Shown: positions 48,601-60,500 of the stretch, piece after piece
How positions within the stretch are numbered: position 1 is the stretch's first letter
Layout: each line of letters starts with the position of its first letter
Source of the DNA: Zingiber officinale
Taxonomy: Eukaryota > Streptophyta > Magnoliopsida > Zingiberales > Zingiberaceae
DNA: 64,000 bases
Reading direction: 5' to 3'
NCBI RefSeq assembly: GCF_018446385.1
Contig: NC_056000.1
Coordinates: 32,504,011 to 32,568,010 of the forward strand
Translations under genes and position numbers: made by a program
The notes under the pieces: generated by a model
What the model saw: the letters and a program-made list of their open reading frames with translations, nothing else
Database searches by the model: none
Told to the model about the DNA's origin: nothing

Positions 48601-49008
48601 CCAGTATATGCGTCAAGTCAATTGTATAAGTCTAAATATCTTACCACAATTCATACAATAAATGCAAATATATTAAAAATCACAGAGTGTAACCTTGGTA
48701 TAATCCAACGAAGAGCAACTGAAACGAAATCCAAAACCTTTAATAAACCCCTGCGACTCCACCTGAGAGCAGAACTCCGCGCAAAGTAAACCTCCATGCG
48801 GAAAAAGAAAAGGAACCTACAAGCCGAAAGAGATCTCGATGCTTACCCCATTGCACTTGAACGAGAAGGGTAAACCCTCGAGGAGCCCAGTGGAGAGCAA
48901 GCCTTCCTCATCGGAAAGAATGCTCGTCGGCGTGTACTGTGCCGTCACCGGCGTGCTCTTGTTCTCACACGTGACAAGGTTTTCGCCGTCGCTGTCGCCG
49001 GCGTCCAT
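37847..49008 (-). CDS. IDM1/ROS4-like PHD-finger GNAT acetyltransferase, ~23 exons
   Basis: Nuclear chromatin protein. Domains in the spliced frame (about 1395 aa): two Tify/TPL-binding-type (TDBD) modules in the N-terminal third, a region of 41-aa repeats, a third TDBD-like part (LQDGSRLSYCIKGK to MSPSQFEAHAGFHQRRQP), a PHD finger (CATCRTGGNLVCCDGCTKYF, about residue 783 on), a second zinc region (CTQCEREYHIGCLKDHGVC), a GNAT domain (about 890-1085, acetyl-CoA loop near ATREKYRGKDYF), and a 309-codon last exon of degenerate repeats. Arabidopsis IDM1/ROS4 binds unmodified H3 tails and acetylates H3 to guide active DNA demethylation; whether this gene does so is inferred. The start MDAGDSDGEN is the first ATG of the exon. 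The frame stays open through all junctions. One short segment between exons 18 and 19 may be missing. Introns hold a solo LTR, a LINE end and a hAT MITE. Confidence 0.88.
39884..40746 (-). mobile_element. Solo LTR (copia-like, 863 bp) in an intron
   Basis: Minus-strand TGTTGGAACCCAAGATAG ... GGCCACCAACA, with the TTCACCCCCCTTTAGCCGG-type end common to long copia LTRs. No internal region seen. The flanks AGAAC and CAGAC do not match cleanly, so the duplication is decayed or the edge is off by a few bases. Sits in the ~2.1-kb intron between exons 18 and 19 of the PHD/GNAT gene, in the same orientation as the gene. Confidence 0.7.
41818..43930 (-). other. PHD/GNAT gene exons 10-18 (PHD and first GNAT part)
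   Basis: Exons: 43930-43838, 43750-43669, 43574-43515, 43438-43386, 43288-43122, 42607-42460, 42352-42295, 42215-42159, 42054-41818. The PHD finger is split between exons 14 and 15, the second zinc region across exons 15-17. Confidence 0.8.
42965..43053 (+). mobile_element. 3' end of an RTE-type LINE in an intron
   Basis: GATCCATATAGCCGACCCCA, then CTTGGTGGGATAAGG, then a (TTG)n tail (about 43034-43053), the usual 3' end of plant RTE LINEs. 5'-truncated to under 100 recognisable bases. Confidence 0.55.
44110..44826 (-). other. PHD/GNAT gene exon 9 with 41-aa repeats
   Basis: 717-bp exon. Three head-to-tail 123-bp units (about 44320-44688) each encode a CxPSxASxVxxSSK..GSS..NSHxS..I.GIP pattern. 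The end of the exon (LQSLSILDGLSQLTK) looks like the start of a further TDBD-type module. Confidence 0.85.
45634..49008 (-). other. PHD/GNAT gene exons 1-8 (duplicated TDBD modules)
   Basis: Exons: 49008-48847, 48762-48694, 47727-47541, 47433-47376, 47066-46673, 46574-46506, 46090-45889, 45736-45634. Module A is exons 1-3, module B is the end of exon 5 plus exons 6-7. Exons 2 and 6 are both 69 bp and exons 3 and 7 both end in the same phase after a WKG codon set, so the modules are an internal duplication. Module B keeps CGCSSCN; module A has FSCSSLD there. Confidence 0.8.
47893..48330. mobile_element. hAT-type MITE (438 bp) in an intron
   Basis: Ends TAGGAGTGTCAAAAATGAAC and, inward on the other strand, TAGGGGTGTCAATTCGGGTG. 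Flanks ACAAAAAG and ACAGAAAA are a partly decayed 8-bp duplication. Interior rich in GGGTTGGG/CCCGACCC words. Lies in intron 2 of the PHD/GNAT gene. Confidence 0.75.
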
Positions 49009-50664
49009 GGAAGGAAAGCTTTTTTTTCGGCGTGGTTCGGCGTACCAATTGAATCGTTTAATTTATCTAGTCAATAAAAATAACAATAAATTTTATTATA
49101 ATTAGCCCCTTAATTTAATTTTTATCTAGAAAAGAATTATTTTTTTAAATATTAATTATTTTGATTAAATTTGGTATCCGAATTAGGAACTGAAAATTTA
49201 AAATTTAATTATGTAATTTATGACTCTCTTCTGAGACCCGGTTTAACCAAAGTTTAATTATTTTCGATGTTCGATAGTTTGTTTGATTTTTTACAAAAGT
49301 TCAGTTAAAAAAATCATTGGATTTTTACCACCCAAAAAAAAAAAAAACGTTGAATATGGTATTTATCAAAAGATGTATCGTAGTTCTATTTATACTAAAG
49401 GGCGTAAAAAAAAATTGTAATTTCTCTTTTACCCTTCCCGCCAACCTCCTCTTCTCATTCATTATTTTCCAAGCATCTAAGTCATATTTTTAATTAAAAA
49501 TAATTTTATGATTCGAATACACATGGTCTCACTCTCCCTCCCTCCATCCCTCTTCCTAGTCTTATAAACATGAAACGATCATGAACCTCCTCCACTTGTC
49601 ATACATCCTCGTGCTATTTGGCGTGATTGCAAAAGACTATTTAGGGTTTAGAGATATTATCGTAAAAGTTCAAGAAACGAGTTCAAAGGACAGTAATGAT
49701 TAAGAACCTTAGCATTGAAGGACAAATTTCTAGCAAGAGTGAAATTAGTAGAAGAAGATAGATAAAGATTTAGCGATGTATGTATAAATTTACTACTGTA
49801 AAATAGGGTTATCATGTAAAGAAAATTACAATTTTATAGCAAAGAGTAATGATAAAAATCGTATTTATGGTGTCATTAGATGTGTGGGGAATAAATATTG
49901 AACAACACCTGCAATATGATGTACTTCATTACTTAATCGGTTTACAAGGTGTTCTACTGTAATGCTAGATTTCAACTAGACCTTTCTCGTACATGTTAGG
50001 TTGATATGATAGGTATCAGCACGTTGGGCTTGATGTGTGATCATTTAGCCCCACTTTTTTCATCGATCAAAATTTTAATTTGATATCATATCTACCTTCT
50101 CCTCGCTCAACCTTTCGTAGTGATTGGAAGTTTGCATAAATCCAATTACCCTAAGTTCATCAGTGGATCTGGAACAAAACTGGGTTTGGACCAAAATCCA
50201 CTGAAGGACCAAAACATGTTTGATTACACTCATTTAATCTGTTGTGAGTTTTTGGTGGTGTAAGGAGTTAAATTGTGCTATCCATTGCTTATTTAGGGCT
50301 CTTAGTGGTGATCCAATATTACAAGAAGTTTCTGCTTTAATGCAGGCCTGATATCATCCCATATCAGGCCTAACATGAGCCTTATATGGGATCATATTAT
50401 GCCCAACGTGATCTTTGGTTAAAACTTTATTTTTTACACCATATATACCTTTTTCTCGCTAAACTCTTCCTAGTGGTTGAAATTATGTAAAATTATAAAA
50501 ATCCTAGGTCTATCAGTCAGATTATATCACAACCACTGCTAAATTATGAAAATCTAATATATACACCATATCTATCATTACTTGTTCTTTGCTAAATTAG
50601 TATGTACATCATCACTTGATAATATAGTTGTAACTTTGTTAAATTAGTTTGTAATTTATTTATC
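49009..50664. other. Promoter side of the PHD/GNAT gene and spacer
   Basis: A/T-rich, no coding region. Holds a perfect 10-bp stem at 50345-50370 (GGCCTGATAT / ATATCAGGCC, 6-base loop). Parts may be the 5' side of the adjoining MULE, but no terminal inverted repeat was recognised. Confidence 0.45.
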
Positions 50665-52480
50665 ATGGACGATTATATTACTGAAGAAATTCTCTCTAAG
50701 ATATGGAATACGCTTGATGCAAATTCTTGCATGGGGCATGGAGCTAATGTAGGAGAATTATCTAGAACAAATGTTCCATTGTTTTCTGAGTATAGTGGTG
50801 TGCAGTACACAAATAGAAATACAAGCAATAATTTGATATTTGATCTAAATGAAAAAGCAAGTATTTTAGAAGATGAGGCTCTGAATCCTTGTACAACATT
50901 TATTGATTACTTTGAGCCTACTTCGAGTGAGGAGGAAGAGCATTATACCCCAATTGGAGAAAAATTACAATATAATACAGATGCACAAGAATTCTTAGTT
51001 GATGATATGCAAATTGAACAATATGAAATTCTCTCATAGCAGTACAGTGACTTAGAGGAAGAGTTCCCAATAGTTGATCCATATATTCGAAATTCTCAAT
51101 TGCTCCAGAGGCCAATTGAAGAGGCAACAGATTAGCATGAATTTTGTGTTGGATAGATTTTCCGTCTCGATAAGAGTTCAAGAATGCACTTGTGAAACAT
51201 GTCATAGTTAAACATACGAGATATAATCCAGTTGACACCTGAAAAAATAAAGTAAAAATCGTTTGCTTCAATCAACCATGTACACGGAGAGTAGTTGCCC
51301 AGGAGATGTAGAATTCACTATTACGAAATATGTAAAGGAACACCAATATGACACCATTAGGGAAAGTGTTGATCATCAAGCATGCTCTTCCTCCTTTATA
51401 GCGTCTTTTGTTGAAGAGCAATTTGTTGCCAATGAATAATACAAACGAAGTATAATTATATCAAATATAAAAGCTAGATTTGGAGTGACCATATCATACA
51501 GAAAAATATACATAGCTGGGGAGAAAGTGATGAAGAAGGTCATTGGAGATTATGACAAAGCATATAGAGATCTTCTACTATATCTGCTTGAGTTAAGAGT
51601 TAAGGATCCTGAAACCTATGTGGCACTACACAGGAATAGTGATAATCAGTTCCAGCGTTGTTTATGGAGTTTTGGAGCTTGTAGAAGAGTATTCACGTCT
51701 TATCTACGCAAATTGATCAGAATTAATGCCACATATCTAAGAGGGAAGTATTCGGGTGTATTGTTGATGACTACAACAATTAATGTTAATGACAATGTCC
51801 TCCTAGTAGTCTTTGGAATCGCTGAAGTTGAATGTGGGTCTGCATGAGAGTGATTTTGGATTATACAAAGAGATTCTTTGCTGTTGATGCACAGTCAATG
51901 AGCATAGTATCAGATAGATATCGTGAGATTATATCAACAGTTAGGAAAGTCTACCCAACCACCCATCATGCTTTCTATTACCATCACATGTCTTGTAATA
52001 TGGTAACAAATATTGGCAGTAGGTCACTTTAGGTTTGTTTTAGGTAGCAGCACGAGCAAATACAACACTCTAATATGATCTCATAATACAGTCCATGCTT
52101 GAAAAATATCCAGACGCCCACAAGTAACTTCAAAATATTTACACTAAAAGATAGGCTAATGTACACTTTAGTAGGAGAAGGTACACAATATTAACCACCA
52201 ATTGTGTAGAGAGTTTAAATGCTTTGTTCAAGCATGCACGTGAACTTCCCATAAACAGGTTAATTGATAATACCAAAAGAAAGGTAGACCAATGATTCTT
52301 TGACAGTATGGAGGAAGTCTCGAAATGGTATGTTGCTTTGACACCTCATGCTACCAAAGAAATGGATTCAAAGAGAGAGAAAGCTAGACGATATAAAATC
52401 CACCTCTACTCTCAATCTGAAACAGAAGTAGAGACATGGGATAGCATATCTAGCTTCCCCTCTCTCAAACCTTCCTAGGG
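50665..52480 (+). pseudogene. Decayed MuDR-type (MULE) transposase
   Basis: DNA-transposon transposase relic. Order of parts: an acidic N-terminal region (MDDYITEEIL..., 50665-51039), a MuDR DNA-binding-type segment (FTITKYVKEHQYDT, then QACSSSFIASF), the catalytic core (SYRKIYIAGEKVMKK; FGACRRVFTSYLR; RGKYSGVLLMTT; VSDRYREIISTVRKVYP), then ESLNALFKHARELPI. The first catalytic position, normally in an IDGTHL-type word, reads INATYL, so the Asp is Asn. There are several frame changes and stops (for example TAG near 51037 and TGA near 51846), and no complete SWIM finger before the gypsy LTR at 52575. Inactive. Confidence 0.85.
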
Positions 52481-52574
52481 AACATGAATTTGAAAAAAAA
52501 ATCCAAATACCCTAGGGCCATCAGTAAGTTTCGTTTAAAATTCATTGATAGACCTAGATAGGTTCGATTGTACC

Positions 52575-53443
52575 TGATCCTGTCCGAGCGCTAAGTCGAC
52601 GGACGCTGGGGACGTGACACTCTCCGCTGTCTTCGACTGGTGGTGAAGATCTCCGGCGAACCTGCAAAGAAGCTGAGTCGGGAGGGGTTTCCCGGCGATG
52701 ACCCTCCGACGCTCAAGTCAGGCAATGAAGAAGCAGAGTAACGTTACTGTGGCTACAGTGATGAGAATCGCATACCTTCGTCGAAGTCTGGGGGTCCTTA
52801 TATAGGACCCCGGGGAGGTGTGGACACACTTCTCGATGTGTGCACGCTTCCCCAAACATACCTCAATAGGGTTGTGTCAGAAAAGCATGCCTGACATCAT
52901 TCCGCAATCGTCCGAGCATATCCCGGATGTGACGGTGGAAACTTCCACCGTCACATACTCTGTCCTCTTCGGCCGCCGATCGTGCTGTTTGTCGGTGGCA
53001 GGTGTCTCGAGGATGAAGTTACCAGCTGTCCTTTTTGTCTCCTAGCGCTCTTGTCTGCTCCCGGGCTGAGCGGACCAGCCGCTCGGCGCTCATGGCCTCT
53101 GGGAATGCACATACCTCAGCCGGGGCGGGGAAGCCCTGCTCGTGTGCTCGGATGGAATTGCGCCTTATTGTTCTGCGGCTCGACCGAGCGGCCTGTCCGC
53201 CCAGCCATAGACTCTTTTACCTTGAGCATCGGAAACCCGACCCCTGGTCGGGCTGTCTTTCGTCTGGTCCGGGAGACCCTTGGCCGGATGTCCGATCGGC
53301 CGGATGCTTGGTTGGCCCGCCAGTCCGCTCAGCGTGACATCTATCCGCTCGGCCTGACCCTGGGGTTGACCCTCTTGACCATTGACCTCCACGTGTCGTT
53401 GACCTCCAGCCAACGAGGGTCCCCTGTCCTTACCACCGGATCA
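52575..53443 (-). repeat. 3' LTR of the Tat-like element (left copy)
   Basis: 869 bp, bounded by TGATCC...GGATCA. Minus-strand TATA near 52800 (CTATATAAGGACCCC read on plus as TTATATAGGACCCC). Longer than the right copy because of an extra ~20 bp near 52940-52975. Confidence 0.85.
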
Positions 53444-53982
53444 CATACCTCCCCCTCAAGTCTAGTCGAAGGAGGCGCTAAGTCCGATTGACTGGACTAT
53501 GAGTTCGGTCGAGCGACATCCATTCTGCCGCTCCTGAAAGTGTACCTCCGCTCGGCTCTAGGGAGGCCCATTCGACCGACCGACGAGTTGGTGGCTATGC
53601 CTTCAGTAGTTTTGATTTCTATTCATCGCTTGTCGCGCTACCGCTTTAAGGACAGTCGGAGTCGTCGGGTCTCCTCGGAGTCCGTGCCAATCCTCATTAA
53701 GTTGCCCACGCGCGAGTAATGATGTTCATTAAATGCTTCCCAATCACTGATCGCCACTTGGCAAGTCCGCCGTCATCGTACAGCGAGGGCGTCAACTTCG
53801 ATGGGACAAACGTCGGTTCAAATCCGACGGTCCGATGCCAACGTTCCTTTCGATGACCTGGATCGAACCGTTGTTGTGGACTGAGCCCCGGGTTTATGAA
53901 GCGCCGACGCTGATCTTCCTTCTATCGTTCTTGCCTTCATGCTTTTGGTGATTCCTCTCGTGTCCAGCTTCCCGACGTTCAC

Positions 53983-56460
53983 TTGCCTCGGCGCCCCGAC
54001 GAACTTTCGACCTCCCTCTTCTTCACGCTTCGCCTCCCAGTAAGCCTTCTCCTATCTTTACCTTCTTCTGTGTTCTCCATTCCGGTGGCCTTTGCGTCCG
54101 TTCAATATAGTTCCGATCTCCTCCGTCAACCCTTTCGTTCTTCCCTCGATCCTTTCTTCCTCGGTACTGTCCCGACGATGGCTAGCACATCGCAACCTTC
54201 TGATCCTTCTCCTGGCCTATGGTATATGACCATGGTAAGCCGATTTGACGAGGGTGATGCGGTACGCTTCCTTCGCGAATTCGAACTTCCTCCTAACCAT
54301 AGATTAATTTTGGCCACCTCTTCCGATCAGACCCACAATCCGCCGACCGACACTTTTTGTTTCTTTCGTGACCAATTTGTGGCCGGTCTACGCTTCCCTA
54401 TATGTCCTTTTATCCTTGAAGTTTGTAATTATTTTCGCCTCCCGCTCGACCAACTTGTCCCCAACTCTTTTAGGTTGTTGTGCGGCGTAGTGGTCCTTTT
54501 CAAGCTGCACGGCATTTCCTTAGTCCCAAGAGTTTTCCATTATTTTTACTATCCCAAACAGTCTGAGTGGTGTACTTTTCTCTTCCAATTGCGGATCGGT
54601 CTTGTCTTTTTCGATAAGATGCCGACCTCGAACAAGCATTGGAAGGAAAATTATTTTTACCTTCGCTTTCCCGAACGGCCATCCTTTCGCACCAAATGGC
54701 AGATCACTGTGCCGAGCCCGCCGGACCTCGATAAATACAAGAGCCAGCCGGATTATCTTCATGCAGCCAATCTATTAGCCGGCCAGAGGTTCAATATCAA
54801 TAAACTACTTCACGAGGGGGTGTTGTACATATTCAGATTGAGCCCGATCCGAATGAAGCTTCCGAGCAGCATGGGTCAGCACTTTCCCTGTCCCCGTTCC
54901 TTTTGGTCTAACTGATTTATTCTTCTTTTATGCAGCTGACATTATGTGGCGCGCCAAGGCCACCGAGCGGATGAAATTGAAGGCCGCCGAAATAGAAGCA
55001 GCAGCGGCTAAGGAGATGGGCGATCTGGGGATCGCGCCGGTCGGCTCGCATGAGGGCGAGAGCGAAGAAGCTCCAACAGAGGCCCGAGAGTCTACCGGTC
55101 GAATCCCTGCAACCGGAGCGATCGGTGATGCTATCTCGTCAGCCGGTCAACCTACCTCCGAAGACGTGGGGCAGTTGGCCGGCGACTCCCCCTTGATAAC
55201 ACGCAAACGGCGCCGAACGGATCTCACATTTGTGGGACCAGTGACCGAGCCAGTTGACGCCCCCTCTGAAGTGGTCAACCCAGTCCCTGCTTCAACCGAG
55301 GCCATCTCTTCGGACCGAACTCCTTCCCAGCTCGACCAACCAGCGGCCTCCCTCGAAGCGCAACCCGTTAGTTCCCTGCCTCGGGTTCGTCTTCGGCTTA
55401 GGCGCTCAGGAATAGTTTCTGCTCCGCTCGGCGAGTCATCCGGTCGATCCATCTCTTCTCAATCCGATCCGAGCGGGCGTCGAACAATCAAGGTTGTCCT
55501 CCATCTTCCCACTGAAGAGTTCTTTTTGGCCGCTGATCGGCCAACTGCATCAGAGTATCAGATCACCATCCGAGGACCGCTCGCCAAAGTATGGGAAGAT
55601 GCGAAGGCTCGCGTTGCCCTGATGACCCTCGGGCAACTTGGCGACAGCCACCTACAACAAGCAACCGGGGTATGCTCTTTAACCTATTGCATGCTTAATC
55701 TTGGTTTCTGACATTATTCCGTCCGAACACAGTACTGGGTGGAGAACATTGCAGTCAGCAATCGCCTGGCTGCACTGGAGGAAGAATTAAAAAAGCTTCA
55801 AATTTCCGGAGGAGCGCCAGCTCAGGGGTCCTCATATGTCACGCTCCGAGCCGAATTGAGCAAATCGGAGAAATTACTGGAGGCCGAATGACACAAGTCT
55901 TCTGGCTTGGAGACCAGGGTAGCTGGCCTTGAGGCCCAGGTCAAGTCTCACGACCGGGAGATGAAGCTGGCGACCAATAGAAAAAATACAGCCATCTCCG
56001 ATTTAGAGGCCAAGAATCTGCAGGCCCGAGCGCTGGAGTAGCGTGTAAATGAGTTGGCCGACCTGCTGTCCGCCGAGCGAGAGGGTCGATCGACTACTGA
56101 GGCTAAACTTCAAGGAGACAAAAAAGATCTCCAAGATGTCTTAGAAGCCGCCCGAGCAGCCTTCAAAGAATACCAAGATGGTGAACCAGGGCGCTTCGCG
56201 GCGATGAGGCACAACTACTTCCGGTCGGATGACTTTGGTAACAAGTTCAGTGATCGGGTGGTCCTTGCCTTTGAAGAAGCCATCCAAGCCACAACTACGT
56301 ACTTGAAGGCTAAGGGCCAGCTTCCGGAGGCGGCTTCTATCCCCCCCCCAAGGATCTGGCCGGGCTTCTGGAGCACATTCCCCAGCCCATTTTTGACATT
56401 CTTGAGTGAAAGTATTTTCTGTAATTCTCTCGGTCGGCTCCTACAGCCTTACCTTTAATG
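53983..56460 (+). mobile_element. Antisense accessory ORF of the Tat-like element
   Basis: Plus strand, opposite to gag-pol, between integrase and the 3' LTR. The N-terminal half (about 53.98-54.9 kb) looks like the 'putative gypsy type transposon' family often found in plant genomes (FRDQFVAGLRFPICPF, NSFRLLCGVVVLFKLHG, FFDKMPTSNKHWKENYFYLR). The middle is Pro/Ser-rich; the last part (about 55.7-56.4 kb) is coiled-coil (RLAALEEELKKLQ) and ends with a FSDRVVLAFEEAIQATT segment. Function unknown. Related remnants lie antisense in the old gypsy element at 25.3-26.2 kb. Broken in places. Confidence 0.7.
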
Positions 56461-56914
56461 AAGACTTGCTTTCTTTTTGCTGTACTTCTCTCGGTCGGCT
56501 TAAATGACCTTGATTTAATGAATGACATCTGTAACTTTGCCCTTGGTCGGCGAGATTTTAAATGTAATTTTAGAATGTCAACTTTTGCTCTGTTAGCCTT
56601 TCGTTTGAGTGCTTCCTGTAACTACGCCGACCGGTCGCTCGACCCTTTTCCCGCTATGCAATTTCTTAACTTCCTCGCTCGGTCAAACAACCTTTATCCC
56701 ATACGGGACTTCCGTTAGTTTTTTGTTCGTGTCCTTTCCAACTGTGCCGCTCGGTCCATCGACCTTCCCTCCGTATGGAATTTCCGTTAGTTTTTCGTTG
56801 ATCGGCGCTGGTAAGCGCACACCATTGCTTTCTCCCTGTCCTTAGGATCAAGGCTTGCTGATCATCGGCCTTGGATGCTGAGCCTCAGTATATATGCGCG
56901 GTGCTGTCCCGTTC

Positions 56915-57425
56915 AGGGGGTTCATAGTCGCTGATCCGACTCTAGAGTTTAACGTCGCCGCTGGACGGTCTTCAAGCTGGGGGGTTTACAGTCGCCGGTC
57001 CGACTCTAGAATTTAACGTCGTTGCTTGACGGACTTCGAGCCGGGGGGTTTATAGTCGCCGGTCCGACTCTAGAGTTTAACGTTGCCGCTCGACGGTCTT
57101 CGAGCCGGGGGGTTTATAGTCGTCGGTCCGACTCTAGAGTTTAACGTCGCCGCTTGACGGTCTTCAAGCCGGGGGTTTATAGTCCCCGGTCCGACTCTAG
57201 AATTTAACGTCACCGCTCGACGGTCTTCAAGCCGGGGGTTTATAGTCGCCAGTCCGACTCTAGAGTTTAACGTCGCCGCTCGACGATCTTCAAGCCGGGG
57301 GGTTTATAGTCGCCGGTCCGACTCTAGAGTTTAACGTCGCCTCTCGACGATCTTCAAGCCGGGGGATTTATAGTCGCCGGTCCGACTCTAGAGTTTAATG
57401 TCGCCGCTCGACGGTCTTCATGTAG
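56915..57425. repeat. Tandem array, 64-bp unit, 8 copies
   Basis: TTTAACG words at 56948, 57012, 57076, 57140, 57203, 57266, 57330 and 57394 give a 63-64 bp period. The unit reads GGTTTATAGTCGCCGGTCCG, ACTCTAGAGTTTAACGTCGC, CGCTCGACGGTCTTCAAGCC. Copies are over 90% alike by eye. Confidence 0.93.
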
Positions 57426-57539
57426 TTTGCCGTTCGGCGAATAACGCTTAGGCTCTTCACAATTTTTCTTATCTTCAATCCTACAGCCAAAGGATACAGA
57501 CGAACGGAACATACATGCAATGAATTACACTGGTGCACC

Positions 57540-60500
57540 TTTTATCCAACACGGTACAGCTGGAGGTGGTTTGTGCTCCATGGTCGGTCTAGCCGCCGTC
57601 CATCCTCGTATTCCAAGTAGTATGCACCCGATCGGAGCTTCTCGACGACTTTGAAGGGCCCCGCCCAGGGAGCTGTCATCTTGCCCACTTCGCCGACCGG
57701 CTTCACCTTCTTCCACACAAGATCACCGACCTGGAATGCTCTAGGAATTACATGCCTGTTGTAATTCTGCTTCATTCTCTGCCTGTACGCCATCAGCCGG
57801 ACGACTGCTTTAGCTCTTGCTTCGTCCACCAGGTCCAACTCCAGCTGCCTCCGCTCGGCATTGTCCCCATCGTAGCTTTGGATCCGATCGGACTCCACTC
57901 CGACCTCGACTAGGACGACCGCCTCGCCTCCGTACACCAAGTGGAATGGTGTTACCCCCGTTCCCTCCTTTGGGATTGTGCGGATAGCCCATAGTACGCT
58001 CGGCAGCTCGTCCACCCATCTTCCTCCCATGTGATCGAGCCGAACCCGAAGTATTCGCAAGATCTCCCGATTGGCTACTTCGGCTTGACCGTTGCTCTGA
58101 GGATACGCTACAGAAGTGAAGTGTTGTTCGATGTCGTATCCTTTACATCATTTTCCGAGCTCCTGACCAACGAATTGCCACCCATTATCCGAAATGAGTC
58201 GACGAGGGATGCCGAACCGACAGATTATATGCTGCCAGATGAACTTTTTGACCATTCGCTCGGTTATTTTGGCCAGTGGTTCAGCTTCGACCCACTTGGA
58301 GAAATAGTTGACCGCCACCAATAAAAATTTCCGTTGCCCAGTCGCCATAGGGAAAGGTCCCACTATATCCATACCCCACTGGTCAAACGAGCAGGACACA
58401 ATAGATGCCTTCATCTCCTCCGTTGGCCTATGGGAGAAGTTGTGGAACTTCTGATAAGGAAGGCAGGTAGCGACGGTCCGAGCTGCGTCTTCCTGTAGAG
58501 TTGGCCAGAAGTATTCGGCCAGCAGGATCTTCCTAGCCAAAGACCGGCCGTCCGGATGCCCTCCGCAAGATCCTTGGTGTACCTCTTGGAGAATGTACTC
58601 GGCGTCGTCCGAGCTGACGCACTTTAGCAGCGGTCGGGAGAATGCCTTCTTGTAAAGTTGATCCCCGATGAGCGTAAACTGGCCGGCTCTCCTCCTCAAT
58701 AGCTGGGCTTCCTCCCGATCGGACGGCGTGGCCCCCGTTCGCAAAAATTCTATTATGGATATCCTCCAATCGCTCGGGAATGTGAGGCCTTCCATCCGGT
58801 CGATGTGCGCAACCAGAGACACTTGCTCGATTGGCTGCTGGATGACGACCGGCGATATCGAACTGGCGAGCTTGGCTAGCTCGTCCGCAGACTGGTTCTC
58901 GGCTCGGGGGATCTTCTGTATGACAACTTCGACAAAGTTGGCCCTGAGCTTTTCGAAGGCCTCCGCATAGAGCCTGAGCCTTTCGTTGTTTATCTTGAAG
59001 GATCCTGAGAGTTGCTGAGCGGCCAACTGGGAGTCTGAGAATAGCGTTACCCGACTAGCACCCACGTGCCGTGCGGCCTGCAGGCCGGCTATGATGCCTC
59101 ATACTCCGCTTCATTATTGGTTGCTTGGTAGTCCAGCCGGACGGACAGGTGCATCCGCTCTTCTTGTGGGGAAAGTAGCAGGATACCAATTCCGCTTCCG
59201 AGCCGAGTGGCCAATCCATCCACAAATACTTTCCACATAGCTTCGGGCTCAGGATTTTGCACCTCAGTCACAAAATCTGTCAAGGATTGCACCTTAATCG
59301 CCGAGCAGGGTGTGGTTGATACTGAATGCCGAATTCACTCAGCTCGGTTGTCCACTTGATGAGCCGCTCGGACGTTTCTAGATTCAGGAGCACCCTTCCC
59401 AGCGGGCTGTTCGTTATAATGATGATTGTATGCGCCAAAAAATAAGGGCGCAATCTCCGCGCGGTGAGGATCAAGGCAAAAGCCAATTTCTCGAGACCAG
59501 TGTAACGAGATTCAGCATCCTTTAGAATGTGGCTTAAAAAGTACACGGGCTGATCTTCGCTGTTCGGTCTCACTAATGCCGAGCCCACAGCATGCTCGGT
59601 CGAAGACAAGTAAAGACAGAGCGGCTCTCCTACAGCTGGTTTGGCCAGCACGGGCAAAGAATTAAGATAAGTCTTCAGCTCCTCGAACGCCCGATCGCAT
59701 TCCTAGTCACATTGAAACTTGGTAGCCTTGCGCAGAATTTTGAAAAAAGGGAAGCTTCGGTTGGCCGTTCGGGAGATGAATCGTGATAGCGTCGTTATCC
59801 GACCGGTGAGGCGCTGTACTTCTCGAAGGTTTCTGGGAGGAGGCATATCTTGCAACGCTTTCACCTTACTGGGGTTCGCCTCTATGCCCCGCTCGGTCAC
59901 GATATAGCCCAAGAAACGCCCGCCTTTTGCTCTGAACAAGCACTTCTGGGGGTTCAGCTTGACCCCGTATCTCCTCAGTGTCTGGAAAGTTTCTTCCAAA
60001 TCCGCATAAAGGTCTGCCGCTCGGAAGGATTTGATAAGTATATCATCTACGTACATTTCCAAGTTGCGTCCGATTTGCTCCCGGAATACTTTGTTCATCA
60101 GTCGTTAGTAGGTAGGCCCCGCGTTCTTGAGTCCGAACGGCATCACATTATAGCAGTAGGCGCCGTCCACAGTAATGAAACTGACCTTCTCTTGGTCTTC
60201 TCGGGCGAGCGGCACTTGATGGTAGCCCTGATAAGCATCCAACATGCATATCAGCTCGCACCTGGTTGTGGAGTCTACTAGTTGATCGATCCAAGGCAAA
60301 GGGTAGAAATCCTTCGGGCAGGCCTTGTTCAGATTCCGGAAGTCAATGCAGACTCTCCACTTGTTACCTGGTTTGGAGACCAGCACCACGTTTGCAAGCC
60401 AGCTCGGGAACTGCACCTCCCTTATGTGGTCGGCCTCCAAGAGCTTCTCCACCTTCGCCCGGATGATGATATTCTGTTCGACACTGAAGTCTCTCTTCCT

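Noticed and set aside
53035-53491. 100-169 codon frames in the left gypsy LTR, repeated near 63.2-63.7 kb
   Set aside because: Both copies lie in LTRs and have no conserved coding pattern.
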